From assembly GCA_030123545.1 (NCBI GenBank), contig CP126124.1:2046001-2110000 (forward strand): a DNA stretch of 64,000 nt. Direction: 5' to 3'. Under the pieces are notes generated by a model. It worked only from the letters and a program-made list of their open reading frames with translations. It was not told where the DNA came from and made no database searches. Below, in pieces: positions 35,963 to 45,601 of the stretch (position 1 is its first letter; each line of letters starts with the position of its first letter). Source of the DNA: Burkholderiaceae bacterium (lineage in GTDB: Bacteria; Pseudomonadota; Gammaproteobacteria; Burkholderiales; Burkholderiaceae_C). A program made the position numbers and the translations under genes.

Positions 35963-36952
35963 ATGATTCCGTTCTCCATCCTCGATCTCGCTCCGATCAC
36001 CGAGGGCAGCGACGCGGCCACGTCGTTCCGCCGTTCCAGCGACCTCGCGCAGCATGCTGAGCGCTGGGGTTATCGCCGCTACTGGCTGGCCGAACACCAC
36101 GGCATGCCGGGGATCGCCAGCGCCGCGACCGCGGTGCTGATCGGCCATGTCGCGGCGGCGACCTCGCGCATCCGCGTCGGCGCCGGCGGCATCATGCTGC
36201 CGAACCATGCGCCGCTGGTGATCGCCGAGCAGTTCGGCACGCTCGAATCGCTGTACCCGGGGCGCATCGACCTCGGCCTCGGCCGCGCGCCGGGCTCGGA
36301 CCCGGTCACCGCCCGCGCGCTGCGGCGCAACCTCGCATCCGACGCCGACGAGTTCCCGCAGGACGTGCTGGAGCTGCTGGCTTATTTCGAAGCCGATCCG
36401 CGGCTCGGCGTGCGCGCGGTGCCCGGCGCCGGTCTCGCGGTGCCGGTCTGGATCCTCGGCTCCAGCCTGTTCGGCGCGCAGCTGGCCGCGGCGCTGGGGC
36501 TGCCGTACGCATTCGCTTCGCATTTCGCGCCGGCGCAGCTGATGGACGCGATCGCGATCTACCGCACGCAGTTCCGGCCGTCGCGCCACCTCGACAAACC
36601 CTATGTAATGCTCGGCTTCAACGTGATTGCGGCCGACACCGATGAAGACGCGGCGGTTCTTGCCACGTCGATGCAGCAGGCGTTCGTCAGCCTGCGCAGC
36701 GGCCGCCCGATCCGGCTGCCGCCACCGCAACCCGACTACCTGAGCCGGATCGGCCCGCAGCAGCATGCGCTGCTCGCGCAGGTGCTGTCGTGCTCGGCCA
36801 TCGGCGCGCCGCCGGCCGTGCGCGCGGCGATCCAGGCGTTCATCGCGCGCACCGGCGCCGACGAGCTGATGATCGCATCGAACATCTACGATCACGCGGC
36901 GCGACGCCGTTCGTACGAACTCGTTGCAGGGATCGCGGCCGCTGCGGGCTGA
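35963..36952 (+). CDS. LLM-class flavin-dependent oxidoreductase (MsnO8/luciferase-like)
   Basis: This is a bacterial-luciferase-like monooxygenase fold using FMNH2; the substrate is unknown. The 329-residue protein opens with IPFSILDLAPITEG and contains RYWLAEHHGMPGIASAATAVLIG (quoted for the first family block), GAGGIMLPNHAPLVIAEQFG, and RIDLGLGRAPGSDP. These are the pattern of the LLM family labelled MsnO8 in databases. It lies 49 bases after the sugar dehydrogenase and upstream of the branched-chain dehydrogenase genes, from which 168 bases separate it. Confidence 0.9.
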   Translation: MIPFSILDLAPITEGSDAATSFRRSSDLAQHAERWGYRRYWLAEHHGMPGIASAATAVLIGHVAAATSRIRVGAGGIMLPNHAPLVIAEQFGTLESLYPGRIDLGLGRAPGSDPVTARALRRNLASDADEFPQDVLELLAYFEADPRLGVRAVPGAGLAVPVWILGSSLFGAQLAAALGLPYAFASHFAPAQLMDAIAIYRTQFRPSRHLDKPYVMLGFNVIAADTDEDAAVLATSMQQAFVSLRSGRPIRLPPPQPDYLSRIGPQQHALLAQVLSCSAIGAPPAVRAAIQAFIARTGADELMIASNIYDHAARRRSYELVAGIAAAAG

Positions 36953-37120
36953 AGCCTGGTCGGGAACTGGTCCGCGGTAGATCGGTTACGATTCGCGACA
37001 ACGCGATGCGTGCGGCGACCCTGCAGCATCGGCGTGACGGCCGACGCATCGCATACCGCGTGATGCGCACCGGCGGCCGGGTACTTGGCGCGAGACACGA
37101 TCGAGCGAGGAGTGAAGCGA

Positions 37121-38356
37121 ATGAGTCGCAGCGAGCATCTGCATCTGCACGTGCCGGAGCCCAGCGGGCGCCCGGGCCACGCGACCGATTTTTCCTACCT
37201 CAATGTGTCGCGCGCCGGCGCGGTGCGGCGCCCGCCGGTCAACACATCGGCATCGGCCACCTCCGATCTGGCGCACCACCTGGTGCGGGTGCTCGACGAT
37301 GACGGCCACGCGGTCGGGCCCTGGGCACCGCAACTGGAAGCGGAGAAGCTGCGCCGCGGCCTGCGCGCAATGATGAGGACGCGCGTCTTCGACGCGCGCA
37401 TGCAGATCGCGCAGCGGCAGAAGAAAATTTCGTTCTACATGCAGTGCCTCGGCGAGGAGGCGATCGCGACCGCCCACGCGATGGCGCTGCGACCCGGCGA
37501 CATGTGTTTTCCGACCTATCGCCAGCAGGGCCTGCTGCTGTCGCGCGACGACATCTCGATGGTCGAGCTGATCTGCCAGCTGATGTCCAACGAGATGGAT
37601 CCGATCAAGGGGCGCCAGCTGCCGGTGATGTATTCGTACAAGCGGGCGGGTTTCTTCTCGATCTCGGGCAATCTGGCGACGCAGTTCGTGCAGGCGGTCG
37701 GCTGGGGCATGGCTTCGGCGATCAAGGGCGACACCAAGATCGCGTCGGGCTGGATCGGCGACGGCGCGACCGCCGAGGCCGACTTCCACACCGCGCTGAT
37801 CTTTGCCCATGTGTACCGCGCTCCGGTGATCCTGAACGTGGTGAACAACCAATGGGCGATCTCGACCTTCCAGGCGATCGCCGGCGGCGAGGGCACGACC
37901 TTCGCCGGCCGCGGCGTCGGCAGCGGCCTCGCGTCGCTGCGTGTCGACGGCAACGACTTCCTCGCGGTGTACGCCGCGTCACTGTGGGCCGCCGAGCGCG
38001 CGCGCAAGAACCTGGGCGCGACGCTGATCGAATGGGTCACGTACCGGGCCGGCGCGCATTCGACCTCGGACGACCCGAGCAAGTACCGTCCGGCAGACGA
38101 CTTCAGCCGCTTTCCGCTCGGCGACCCGATCGCGCGATTGAAGCAGCATCTGATCGCGATCGGCGCCTGGTCCGACGAGGAGCACGAGCGGGTGCAGAAG
38201 GAACTCGAGGGCGAGGTCGCCGCCGCGATGAAGGAGGCCGAGTTGCACGGCTCGCTCGCCGATGGCCGGGTGCCGAGCGCCGCGACCATGTTCGAGGATG
38301 TGTACAAGGACATGCCGGAGCACCTGCGCCGGCAGCGCCAGCAGCTGGGAGTTTGA
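37121..38356 (+). CDS. bkdA1: Branched-chain 2-oxoacid dehydrogenase E1 alpha subunit
   Basis: E1 alpha, with the beta subunit, decarboxylates 2-oxoisovalerate, 2-oxoisocaproate and 2-oxo-3-methylvalerate using ThDP. The 411-residue protein has GEEAIATAHAMALRPGDM, PTYRQQGLLL, and the ThDP motif GWIGDGATAEADFHTALIFA with VNNQWAIST, plus the phosphorylation-loop-like TYRAGAHSTSDDPSKYRP typical of branched-chain E1 alpha. ATG 37121 follows GAGGAG; an earlier TTG at 37085 has none. It heads bkdA1-bkdA2-bkdB-lpdV. No Lrp-type bkdR regulator is adjacent. Confidence 0.95.
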   Translation: MSRSEHLHLHVPEPSGRPGHATDFSYLNVSRAGAVRRPPVNTSASATSDLAHHLVRVLDDDGHAVGPWAPQLEAEKLRRGLRAMMRTRVFDARMQIAQRQKKISFYMQCLGEEAIATAHAMALRPGDMCFPTYRQQGLLLSRDDISMVELICQLMSNEMDPIKGRQLPVMYSYKRAGFFSISGNLATQFVQAVGWGMASAIKGDTKIASGWIGDGATAEADFHTALIFAHVYRAPVILNVVNNQWAISTFQAIAGGEGTTFAGRGVGSGLASLRVDGNDFLAVYAASLWAAERARKNLGATLIEWVTYRAGAHSTSDDPSKYRPADDFSRFPLGDPIARLKQHLIAIGAWSDEEHERVQKELEGEVAAAMKEAELHGSLADGRVPSAATMFEDVYKDMPEHLRRQRQQLGV

Positions 38357-38358
38357 GC

Positions 38359-39390
38359 ATGGGCGATACGGTGCGCAAGACGCCGATGACGATGATCCAG
38401 GCGCTGCGCTCGGCGATGGACGTGATGCTCGGGCGCGACGACAACGTGATCATCTACGGCCAGGACGTCGGCTACTTCGGCGGGGTGTTCCGCTGCACCG
38501 ATGGGCTGCAGGCGAAGTACGGCAAGTCGCGCGTGTTCGACGCACCGATCTCCGAGGGTGGCATCGTCGGCACCGCGGTTGGCATGGGCGCGTACGGGCT
38601 GCGCCCGGTGGTCGAACTGCAGTTCGCCGATTACATGTACCCGGCGTACGACCAGATCGTCTCGGAGGCGGCGCGGCTGCGCTACCGCTCGGTCGGCGAC
38701 TTCACCGCGCCGCTGACGATACGCATGCCCTGCGGCGGCGGCATCTACGGCGGGCAGACGCACAGCCAGAGCCCGGAGGCACTGTTCACCCATGTCGCGG
38801 GGCTGCGCACCGTGATGCCGTCCAACCCATACGACGCAAAGGGCCTGCTGATCGCAGCTATCGAATGCGACGACCCGGTGATCTTTCTCGAACCGAAACG
38901 GATCTACAACGGGCCGTTCGACGGCCATCACGACAAGCCGGTCGTGCCCTGGTCCAAGCACCCGATGGGCGAGGTGCCCGAGGGCTACTACACGGTGCCG
39001 CTGGATTCGGCCGCGATCTACCGCGCCGGCGCGCAGGTGACGGTGCTGACTTACGGCACCATGGTGTTCGTGTCCGAGGCGGCGGCGCGCGAAGCCAACG
39101 TTGATGCCGAGATCGTCGACCTGCGCAGCCTGTGGCCGATGGATCTGGACACCATCGTCGCGTCGGTCAAGAAGACGGGTCGCTGCGTGGTCGTGCACGA
39201 GGCGACGCGCACCGGTGGCTTCGGCGGCGAACTGGTTTCGCTGGTGCAGGAACATTGCTTCTATCACCTCGAGGCGCCGATCGAGCGGGTGGCAGGCTGG
39301 GACACGCCGTATCCGCATGCGCAGGAGTGGGCGTACTTTCCCGGCCCGGCGCGGGTGGCTGCTGCGCTCCGGCGCGCGACGGAGGCGTGA
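38359..39390 (+). CDS. bkdA2: Branched-chain 2-oxoacid dehydrogenase E1 beta subunit
   Basis: The 343-residue beta subunit completes the alpha2beta2 E1. Seen are MIQALRSAMDVML, IYGQDVGYFGGVFR, FDAPISEGGIVGTAVGMGAYG, ELQFADYMYPAYDQIVSEAA, and the C-terminal domain VHEATRTGGFGGEL. It starts two bases after the E1 alpha stop and its stop overlaps the E2 start by one base. Confidence 0.95.
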   Translation: MGDTVRKTPMTMIQALRSAMDVMLGRDDNVIIYGQDVGYFGGVFRCTDGLQAKYGKSRVFDAPISEGGIVGTAVGMGAYGLRPVVELQFADYMYPAYDQIVSEAARLRYRSVGDFTAPLTIRMPCGGGIYGGQTHSQSPEALFTHVAGLRTVMPSNPYDAKGLLIAAIECDDPVIFLEPKRIYNGPFDGHHDKPVVPWSKHPMGEVPEGYYTVPLDSAAIYRAGAQVTVLTYGTMVFVSEAAAREANVDAEIVDLRSLWPMDLDTIVASVKKTGRCVVVHEATRTGGFGGELVSLVQEHCFYHLEAPIERVAGWDTPYPHAQEWAYFPGPARVAAALRRATEA

Positions 39391-40733
39391 TGGGCGTTCA
39401 CGTGATCAAGATGCCGGACATCGGCGAGGGCATCGCCGAGGTCGAACTCGTCGCCTGGCACGTGCAGCCGGGCGACGCGGTGGCCGAGGACCAGCTGCTG
39501 GCCGACGTGATGACCGACAAGGCGACGGTCGAGATCCCGTCGCCGGTCGCGGGCAAGGTGCTGGCACTGGGCGGCGCGGTCGGCCAGACGATGGCGGTCG
39601 GCGGCGAGCTGATCCGCATCGAGGTCGAAGGCGCCGGCAATCTGCGCGAGGGCGCGGTGGCAGCCGCGCCCCAGGCAGCGGCGCCAGCGCCCGCCGTCAC
39701 TGCGGCCGCGGCTATGCCACCCGCTCCAGCGACAGCTGCGCCGGCTACCCGCGCAGCAGCGCCTTCGCACGCCGCCGCTCCTGTCGCTGCAAAAGAGCTG
39801 CGCTCCGCGCCCGCCGCTGCACCAACCTCCGCGCCCATCGCGCGCAGGCCCGGCGAGAAGCCGATCGCATCGCCGTCGGTGCGACGCCGCGCCTGGGACC
39901 TTGGGATCGAACTGCGGTTCGTTCCCGGCAGCGGACCGGGAGGGCGCATCCTGCACGCGGACCTGGACGCCTATGCCGAACGCGCCGCAGCGGCGGCGCC
40001 CTCGGGAGCCCGCGGAGCCAGCTATCAGCAGCGTAACGACGAGCAGGCCGTTCCGGTGATCGGCCTTCGTCGCAGGATCGCGCTGAAGATGCAGGAGGCC
40101 AAGCGCCGCATTCCGCATTTCACCTATGTCGAGGAAGTCGACGTCACCGAACTCGAGGCGCTGCGCCAGCAGCTGAACAAACGCTGGGGCGACGAGCGCG
40201 GCCGGCTCACGCTGCTGCCGCTGCTGGCGCGCGCGCTGGTGCAGGCGGTGCGCGAGTTTCCGCAGGTCAATGCGCGCTTCGACGACGAGGCCGGCGTGGT
40301 CACGCGCTTCGGCGCTGTGCACATCGGCATCGCGACCCAGACCGCGTCCGGGCTGATGGTGCCGGTGCTGCGCCACGCGGAGAGCCTGGACCTGTGGGCC
40401 GCGTCCGCCGAGATCGCGCGCGTGGCCGAGGCTGCGCGCGGCGGCCATGCGACGCGCGACGAACTGACCGGTTCGACCATCACGATCACCAGCCTGGGCG
40501 CGCTCGGCGGCATCGTCTCGACGCCGGTGATCAATCATCCCGAGGTCGCGATCATCGGCGTGAACCGCATGGTCGAGCGTCCGACGATGCGCGCCGGTTC
40601 CATCGTGCCGCGGCTCTTGATGAACCTGTCGTCGTCGTTCGACCACCGCGTGGTCGACGGCATGGACGCCGCGCAGTTCATCCAGTCCATCCGCGGCATG
40701 CTCGAATGCCCGGCCACGCTGTTCGTGGAGTAG
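39390..40733 (+). CDS. bkdB: Branched-chain 2-oxoacid dehydrogenase E2 (dihydrolipoamide acyltransferase)
   Basis: This is the E2 core that transfers branched acyl groups to CoA. The 447-residue protein has a single lipoyl domain (residues 1-80, Lys44 in MTDKATVEIP), an Ala-rich linker, a subunit-binding domain (ASPSVRRRAWDLGIELRFV), and a catalytic domain ending in SSSFDHRVVDGMD with His419 and Asp423. MTDKATVEI rather than ESDKASMEI is the pattern usual for branched-chain E2, which supports the assignment against acetoin or pyruvate E2. GGAGG lies just before ATG 39390. Confidence 0.94.
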   Translation: MGVHVIKMPDIGEGIAEVELVAWHVQPGDAVAEDQLLADVMTDKATVEIPSPVAGKVLALGGAVGQTMAVGGELIRIEVEGAGNLREGAVAAAPQAAAPAPAVTAAAAMPPAPATAAPATRAAAPSHAAAPVAAKELRSAPAAAPTSAPIARRPGEKPIASPSVRRRAWDLGIELRFVPGSGPGGRILHADLDAYAERAAAAAPSGARGASYQQRNDEQAVPVIGLRRRIALKMQEAKRRIPHFTYVEEVDVTELEALRQQLNKRWGDERGRLTLLPLLARALVQAVREFPQVNARFDDEAGVVTRFGAVHIGIATQTASGLMVPVLRHAESLDLWAASAEIARVAEAARGGHATRDELTGSTITITSLGALGGIVSTPVINHPEVAIIGVNRMVERPTMRAGSIVPRLLMNLSSSFDHRVVDGMDAAQFIQSIRGMLECPATLFVE

Positions 40734-40739
40734 GCGACG

Positions 40740-42152
40740 ATGGAATCGCAAAGTACGCAATTGCTTGTCATCGGCGGGGGCCCCGGCGGCTACGTTGCCG
40801 CGATCCGGGCCGCGCAGCTCGGCGTCGCGACCACGCTGGTCGAAGGCGCGCAGCTCGGCGGCACCTGCCTCAATATCGGCTGCATTCCTTCGAAGGCGTT
40901 GATCCACGCTGGGGAGACCTTCGAGCAAGCGCGGCATCAGGCGAGCGATGCGCCGCTCGGCATTCGCGTCGCCGCGCCGCAGATCGACATCGCGCAGACG
41001 GTGCGCTGGAAGGACGGCATCGTGCACCGGCTCACCGGCGGTGTAGGTGCGTTGCTGAAGAAGGCCGGCGTGCGGGTCGTCACCGGCTGGGCACGCGTGC
41101 TCGACGGCAAGACGGTCGAGGTGCAGCCGCAGGCCGGAGCCGGTGCGCAAGGAGCGCCGGTCCGCATTGGCTGCGAGCAGCTGTTGCTCGCGGCGGGGTC
41201 ACTCCCGCAGCAGTTGCCGGCGATGCCGTTCGGCGGCCGCGTGATCTCGTCGACCGAGGCGCTGGCGCCCGAGCGGCTCCCCAAGCGGCTGGTCGTGGTC
41301 GGCGCCGGCTACATCGGGCTCGAACTCGGCATGGCGTACGCGAAGCTCGGCGCCCTGGTGACCGTGGTCGAGGCGCTGGAGCGGGTGCTGCCCGCGTACG
41401 ACGAAGAACTGACGCGGCCGCTGCGTGCTTCGCTGCAGCGCCAGGGAATCGTCTTGCATCTGGGCTGTCGCGTGCAGGGCCTGAATGCGGCGGGCGACGC
41501 GGTCCGTGTGCGGGATGCGAACGGCGACGCGACCGAACTGCCGGCCGATCAGGTGCTGGTCGCGGTGGGCCGCGTGCCGCGCACGCAGGGATGGGGACTG
41601 GAGAGCCTGATGCTCGACATGCAGGGCGCGGCGGTGCGGGTCGACGACCAGTGCCGCACCTCGATGCGGGACGTGTGGGCGATCGGCGACCTGACCGGCG
41701 ACCCGATGCTCGCGCACCGCGCGATGGCGCAGGGCGAGACGGTGGCCGAGATCATCGCCGGGCAGCGGCGCCGCTTCGCGCCGGCCGCGATCCCCGCGGT
41801 CTGCTTCACCGACCCCGAGGTCGTCGTGGTCGGCCGCACGCCGCCGGAAGCGGCCGAGGCCGGCCTCGACTGCATCAGCGCGCATTTCCCGTTCGCCGCG
41901 AACGGCCGGGCGATGACGCTGGAGTCCACCGAAGGTTTCGTGCGCGTGGTCGCGCGCAAGAGCGACCACCTGATCGTCGGCTGGCAGGCGGTCGGCCGAG
42001 GCGTGTCGGAGCTCGCCGCGGCGTTCTCGCAGTCGATCGAGATGGGCGCGCGGCTGGAAGACGTGGCCGGCACGATCCATGCGCACCCGTCGCTCGGCGA
42101 AGCGGTGCAGGAAGCGGCGCTGCGCGCGCTCGGGCACGCGATCCATGTTTGA
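40740..42152 (+). CDS. lpdV: Dihydrolipoamide dehydrogenase (E3), branched-chain complex
   Basis: This is the 470-residue FAD/NAD E3 of the bkd operon, without a lipoyl domain. Seen are IGGGPGGYVAAIRAAQLG, the disulfide GGTCLNIGCIPSK (Cys43, Cys48), VVVGAGYIGLELGMAYAKLG, DVWAIGDLTGDPMLAHRA, and the C-terminal IHAHPSLGEAVQEAALRALG with the catalytic His-Glu region. It starts six bases after bkdB. It is distinct in sequence from the other two E3 genes in the window. Confidence 0.95.
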   Translation: MESQSTQLLVIGGGPGGYVAAIRAAQLGVATTLVEGAQLGGTCLNIGCIPSKALIHAGETFEQARHQASDAPLGIRVAAPQIDIAQTVRWKDGIVHRLTGGVGALLKKAGVRVVTGWARVLDGKTVEVQPQAGAGAQGAPVRIGCEQLLLAAGSLPQQLPAMPFGGRVISSTEALAPERLPKRLVVVGAGYIGLELGMAYAKLGALVTVVEALERVLPAYDEELTRPLRASLQRQGIVLHLGCRVQGLNAAGDAVRVRDANGDATELPADQVLVAVGRVPRTQGWGLESLMLDMQGAAVRVDDQCRTSMRDVWAIGDLTGDPMLAHRAMAQGETVAEIIAGQRRRFAPAAIPAVCFTDPEVVVVGRTPPEAAEAGLDCISAHFPFAANGRAMTLESTEGFVRVVARKSDHLIVGWQAVGRGVSELAAAFSQSIEMGARLEDVAGTIHAHPSLGEAVQEAALRALGHAIHV

Positions 42153-42154
42153 AC

Positions 42155-42290
42155 CACCCCCAGGCTGCGCGCACTTCGTGTCGCTTTGCCTCCCCCCTGC
42201 AAGGGGGCACCGCCAGCGGCCGGGCTGAGCCCGCTCCGCGGCGGTTGCTTGCACGGCCTGCTCCGCGGCCTTTTGCTCCTTTGCGTTTCA
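42155..42290. repeat. GC-rich intergenic repeat-like sequence downstream of lpdV
   Basis: A C-run, a CTTCGTGTCG-like segment, a CCCCCTGCAAGGGGG hairpin, and GCACCGCCAGCGGCCGGGC followed by CCGCTCCGCGGCGG and a final GCGGCCTTTTG follow the bkd operon. This type of mosaic is, as I recall, a common intergenic repeat in Comamonadaceae. It may act as a terminator or RNA stabiliser. The rest of the gap to 42431 holds only a mixed-composition stretch that presumably includes the next promoter. Confidence 0.5.
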
Positions 42291-42431
42291 TGTGTCGCGG
42301 GCCGCGCAACGCGCGGTGAGAAACTGTTACGGTTTTTGCGGTGCGCGCGGGCCGCGCGATTCCACGGCGCCGACGCCGCCGCCGGTTCGCGGGTATAACC
42401 GAAGCACGACTCCGGACGCCGAACGACCTCC

Positions 42432-43040
42432 ATGCTGCTCGATGCCGCCGACTCCCAACTCGTGCTGGTGGATTACCAGTTGCGGCTGATGCCCGCGATG
42501 GCGGGCGGCCCGGCGCTTCTGGCGAACGCGGTGCGACTGGCCAGGATCGCGCGGCTGATGGCGGTGCCGGCCTGGGGCACCGAACAGAATCCGGCGCGGC
42601 TTGGCGAAAACCTGCCGGAGATCCGGGCGTTGTGCGACGACACGCTGGCCAAGACCCGTTTCAGCGCGGTGCATCAGGGGCTGCTGGAATGGCTGCGCCC
42701 GGTCTCTGCCGCGGCGGCCGCGCCGCGCGCCGGCAACGCGCGCAGCCTGCCGAAGCCGCTGCGCAAGCCGGAGGCGCCGCCGCGCAACAGCGTCGTGATC
42801 GCCGGCTGCGAGGCCCATGTCTGCCTGCTGCAGACGGCGCTCGAACTGCAGGACGAGGAATTCGATGTGTGGGTCGTCACCGACGCCTGCGGCTCGCGCA
42901 GCGAGCGCAACCGTGACGCCGCGTTCGACCGGCTGGCCACGGCGGGCGCCGAACTCGTCAGCACCGAGATGGTCGCATTCGAATGGATGCGAAGCTGCGA
43001 GCATGCGCAGTTCAAGGCTGTGCAGGCGCTGATCAAGTAA
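42432..43040 (+). CDS. Isochorismatase-family hydrolase
   Basis: This is a cysteine hydrolase of the isochorismatase-like fold, and the 202-residue protein has the expected triad: Asp14 in LVLVDYQ, Lys74 in LAKTRFSA and Cys131 in GCEAHVCLLQTALEL. The cis-peptide region GCEAH precedes the nucleophile. A basic insert of about 25 residues (RAGNARSLPKPLRKPEAPP) lies between Lys and Cys, longer than I would expect. Substrate unknown; relatives of this size are often annotated YcaC-like or nicotinamidase-like. Confidence 0.85.
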   Translation: MLLDAADSQLVLVDYQLRLMPAMAGGPALLANAVRLARIARLMAVPAWGTEQNPARLGENLPEIRALCDDTLAKTRFSAVHQGLLEWLRPVSAAAAAPRAGNARSLPKPLRKPEAPPRNSVVIAGCEAHVCLLQTALELQDEEFDVWVVTDACGSRSERNRDAAFDRLATAGAELVSTEMVAFEWMRSCEHAQFKAVQALIK

Positions 43041-43127
43041 GGTTCAGCCGCAGCGGCGCTGGTTTGGAGCGGTTCGACGGAATTCTTCAATGGAATCCGC
43101 AATAAGTCCATACAGTACCTGGACTAT

Positions 43128-43170
43128 TAGCTATCAAATGTATAGCTTTATGCCTTTTCGCATGTATGCC
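43128..43170. repeat. Dispersed AT-cored repeat, copy 5
   Basis: The AT core TAGCTATCAAATGTATAGC is followed by TTATGCCTTTTCGCAT, an ATGC-inverted middle, and a TGCC end. It lies in the gap between the isochorismatase-like gene and the small secreted protein gene. Confidence 0.62.
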
Positions 43171-43223
43171 GGGCGCAGCGAGTGCTGCGACAGGCGTTGC
43201 GTCCGCCAACGGCCGAAGCCGCG

Positions 43224-43631
43224 ATGACGAGCCGAATCGCGCCGCTGCTGACCGCCCTGGGCATCGGGTTAACTGCGCCCTGTGTTCATGCGGTTTCGAT
43301 AGCGACCACGTCGGTGGCGAATCACGGCAACAGCAGTTGCAGCCAGAACGTCGCGTCGGTGAATGGCGCGACCACGCTGCATGCGCAAGGCCGGGTGTCG
43401 GGCGATGGCTATTGCGAGTATCGCCTGGGGCTCGAGAAGGGGCAGCGGCTGACCGCCTGGTTTCGCGGCGACGGCGCGGTGCATGCGGTGGTGCGCAGCC
43501 CGTCGGGCGTCGATTTCGTCGATGGCAAGCCCTGGGTCGCGCCGGACGACGATTCCTACGTGGTGCGCGTCACGCCGATCGGCGGCGACCGCCGCGGCCA
43601 TGATTTTTCGCTGAAAATCGAAATCGAGTGA
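43224..43631 (+). CDS. Small secreted protein of unknown function
   Basis: The 135-residue precursor has a signal peptide (about 1-22, ending VHA) and a mature domain with two cysteines (SSCSQNV and DGYCEYR) and many Val/Thr/Gly, suggesting a small beta-sandwich (HAQGRVSGDGYCEYRLGL; TAWFRGDGAVHAVV). I chose ATG 43224 because it directly opens the signal peptide; the ORF extends to 43182. I do not recognise the family. It is 59 bases upstream of prpE. Confidence 0.65.
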   Translation: MTSRIAPLLTALGIGLTAPCVHAVSIATTSVANHGNSSCSQNVASVNGATTLHAQGRVSGDGYCEYRLGLEKGQRLTAWFRGDGAVHAVVRSPSGVDFVDGKPWVAPDDDSYVVRVTPIGGDRRGHDFSLKIEIE

Positions 43632-43690
43632 TTGGCTTTGCCGCACGGCCCGCATATCCGGCATGCGGGCGGCATCCACAGGAGACAAAC

Positions 43691-45601
43691 ATGACCCGAT
43701 ACGCTGATTTCCACCGCCGTTCGCTCGAGGACCGCGACGGCTTCTGGGCCGAGCAGGCGAAGCTGATCGACTGGCGCGAGCCGCCGCGGCAGATCTGCGA
43801 CTACAGCCGGCCGCCGTTCGTGCGCTGGTTCGTCGGCGGCCGCACCAACCTGTGCCACAACGCGGTCGATCGCCATCTGGCCGAGCGGCGCGACCAGCCG
43901 GCGCTGATTCATGTGTCGAGTGAGACCGGCTTGGAAACCGTCTACAGCTTCGGCGAACTGCACGCCGAGGTGCAGCGCACCGCCGCGATGCTGCGGGGTC
44001 TCGGCGTCGAGCGCGGCGACCGCGTGCTGATCTACATGCCGATGATCGCCGAGGCGGTGTTCGCGATGCTCGCCTGCGTGCGCATCGGCGCGATCCATTC
44101 GGTGGTGTTCGGCGGCTTTGCCAGCGTCAGTGTCGCGAGCCGGATCGAGGACGCGACGCCGAAGGTGGTGGTGAGCGCCGACGCCGGCTCGCGCGGCGGC
44201 AAGGTGGTGGCCTACAAGCCGCTGCTCGACGAGGCGATCCGGTTGTCGAAGCACAAGCCGCAGTCGGTGCTGCTGGTCGATCGCGGCCTGGCGGCGATGG
44301 AACTGGTTGCAGCGCGCGACCACCTGTGGGCGCCGCTGCGGCAAAAGCACCTGAACGCCGTCGTGCCCTGCGAATGGCTGGAATCGAACGAAGTCAGCTA
44401 CACGATCTACACCAGCGGCACCACCGGCAACCCGAAGGGCGTGCAGCGCGACACCGGCGGCTACGCGGTCGCGCTCGCCGCCAGCATGAAATACATCTTC
44501 GGCGGCATGGCGGGCGAAACATATTTTTCCACCAGCGACATCGGCTGGGTCGTCGGGCACAGCTACATCGTCTACGGCCCGCTGCTTGCCGGCATGGCGA
44601 CCATCCTGTACGAAGGCCTGCCGATCCGTGGGCTGGACGGCGAGCCCAATCCTGGCGTCTGGTGGCAACTGGTCGAAAAATACAAGGTCACGCAGATGTT
44701 CACCGCGCCGACCGCGGTGCGCGTGCTGAAGAAACACGATCCGGCCTACCTGAAGAAATACGACACTTCTTGCCTGAAGACGCTGTACCTCGCGGGCGAA
44801 CCGGTCGACGAGCCGACCTCGCGCTGGATCAGCGAGGCGCTGGGCGTGCCGGTGATTGACAACTACTGGCAGACCGAGACCGGCTGGCCGATCCTGACCG
44901 TCGCGAACGGCGTCGAGCCCGCGCAGAGCAAGTACGGCAGCCCCGGCGTCGCGATGTACGGCTATGACACCAAGCTGATCGACGAAGCCACCGGCCGCGA
45001 ACTGATCGGCGCGAACGAGAAGGGCGTGCTCGCGATCGAGGGCCCGCTGCCGCCGGGCTGCATGCAGACCGTCTGGGGCGACGACGCGCGCTTCGTCAAG
45101 ACCTACTGGGAGACGATTCCGGGCCGGCTGATCTACAGCACCTTCGACTGGGGGATCCGCGACGAGGACGGCTACTACTTCATCCTCGGCCGCACCGACG
45201 ATGTGATCAACGTCGCCGGCCACCGCCTGGGCACGCGCGAGATCGAAGAGAGCATCTCCAGCCATGCGAACGTGGCCGAAGCCGCGGTGGTCGGCGTCAG
45301 CGACGCGACCAAGGGGCAGATCGCGATGGCCTTCGTCGTGCCCAGGGACGCGAGCGCGCTCGCCGACGAGACCGCGCGGCTGCGGCTCGAAGGCGAATTG
45401 ATGAAAGTCGTCGAGAACCAACTGGGCGCGGTCGCGCGGCCGGCGCGGGTGCGCTTTGTGCCGCTGTTGCCGAAGACGCGCAGCGGCAAGCTGTTGCGCC
45501 GTGCGATCCAGGCGGTCTGCGAAGGCCGGGATCCGGGCGACCTGGCGACGATGGAAGATCCGTCGGCGCTGCAGAACATCCGCGACCAAGTCGCGCGCTG
45601 A
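43691..45601 (+). CDS. prpE: Propionyl-CoA synthetase
   Basis: PrpE activates propionate to propionyl-CoA with ATP and CoA. The 636-residue acyl-adenylating enzyme starts MTRYADFHRRSLEDRDGFW (typical of the ACS/PrpE group), has the P-loop YTSGTTGNPKGVQRD, the DNYWQTETGWP motif, GRTDDVINVAGHRLGTREIE, and the acetylatable lysine in TRSGKLLRR. QTETGWPIL together with GVQRDTGGYAVAL is closer to PrpE than to acetyl-CoA synthetase (inference by eye). GGAGAC lies just before ATG 43691. The liv genes follow after 128 bases. Confidence 0.9.
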   Translation: MTRYADFHRRSLEDRDGFWAEQAKLIDWREPPRQICDYSRPPFVRWFVGGRTNLCHNAVDRHLAERRDQPALIHVSSETGLETVYSFGELHAEVQRTAAMLRGLGVERGDRVLIYMPMIAEAVFAMLACVRIGAIHSVVFGGFASVSVASRIEDATPKVVVSADAGSRGGKVVAYKPLLDEAIRLSKHKPQSVLLVDRGLAAMELVAARDHLWAPLRQKHLNAVVPCEWLESNEVSYTIYTSGTTGNPKGVQRDTGGYAVALAASMKYIFGGMAGETYFSTSDIGWVVGHSYIVYGPLLAGMATILYEGLPIRGLDGEPNPGVWWQLVEKYKVTQMFTAPTAVRVLKKHDPAYLKKYDTSCLKTLYLAGEPVDEPTSRWISEALGVPVIDNYWQTETGWPILTVANGVEPAQSKYGSPGVAMYGYDTKLIDEATGRELIGANEKGVLAIEGPLPPGCMQTVWGDDARFVKTYWETIPGRLIYSTFDWGIRDEDGYYFILGRTDDVINVAGHRLGTREIEESISSHANVAEAAVVGVSDATKGQIAMAFVVPRDASALADETARLRLEGELMKVVENQLGAVARPARVRFVPLLPKTRSGKLLRRAIQAVCEGRDPGDLATMEDPSALQNIRDQVAR

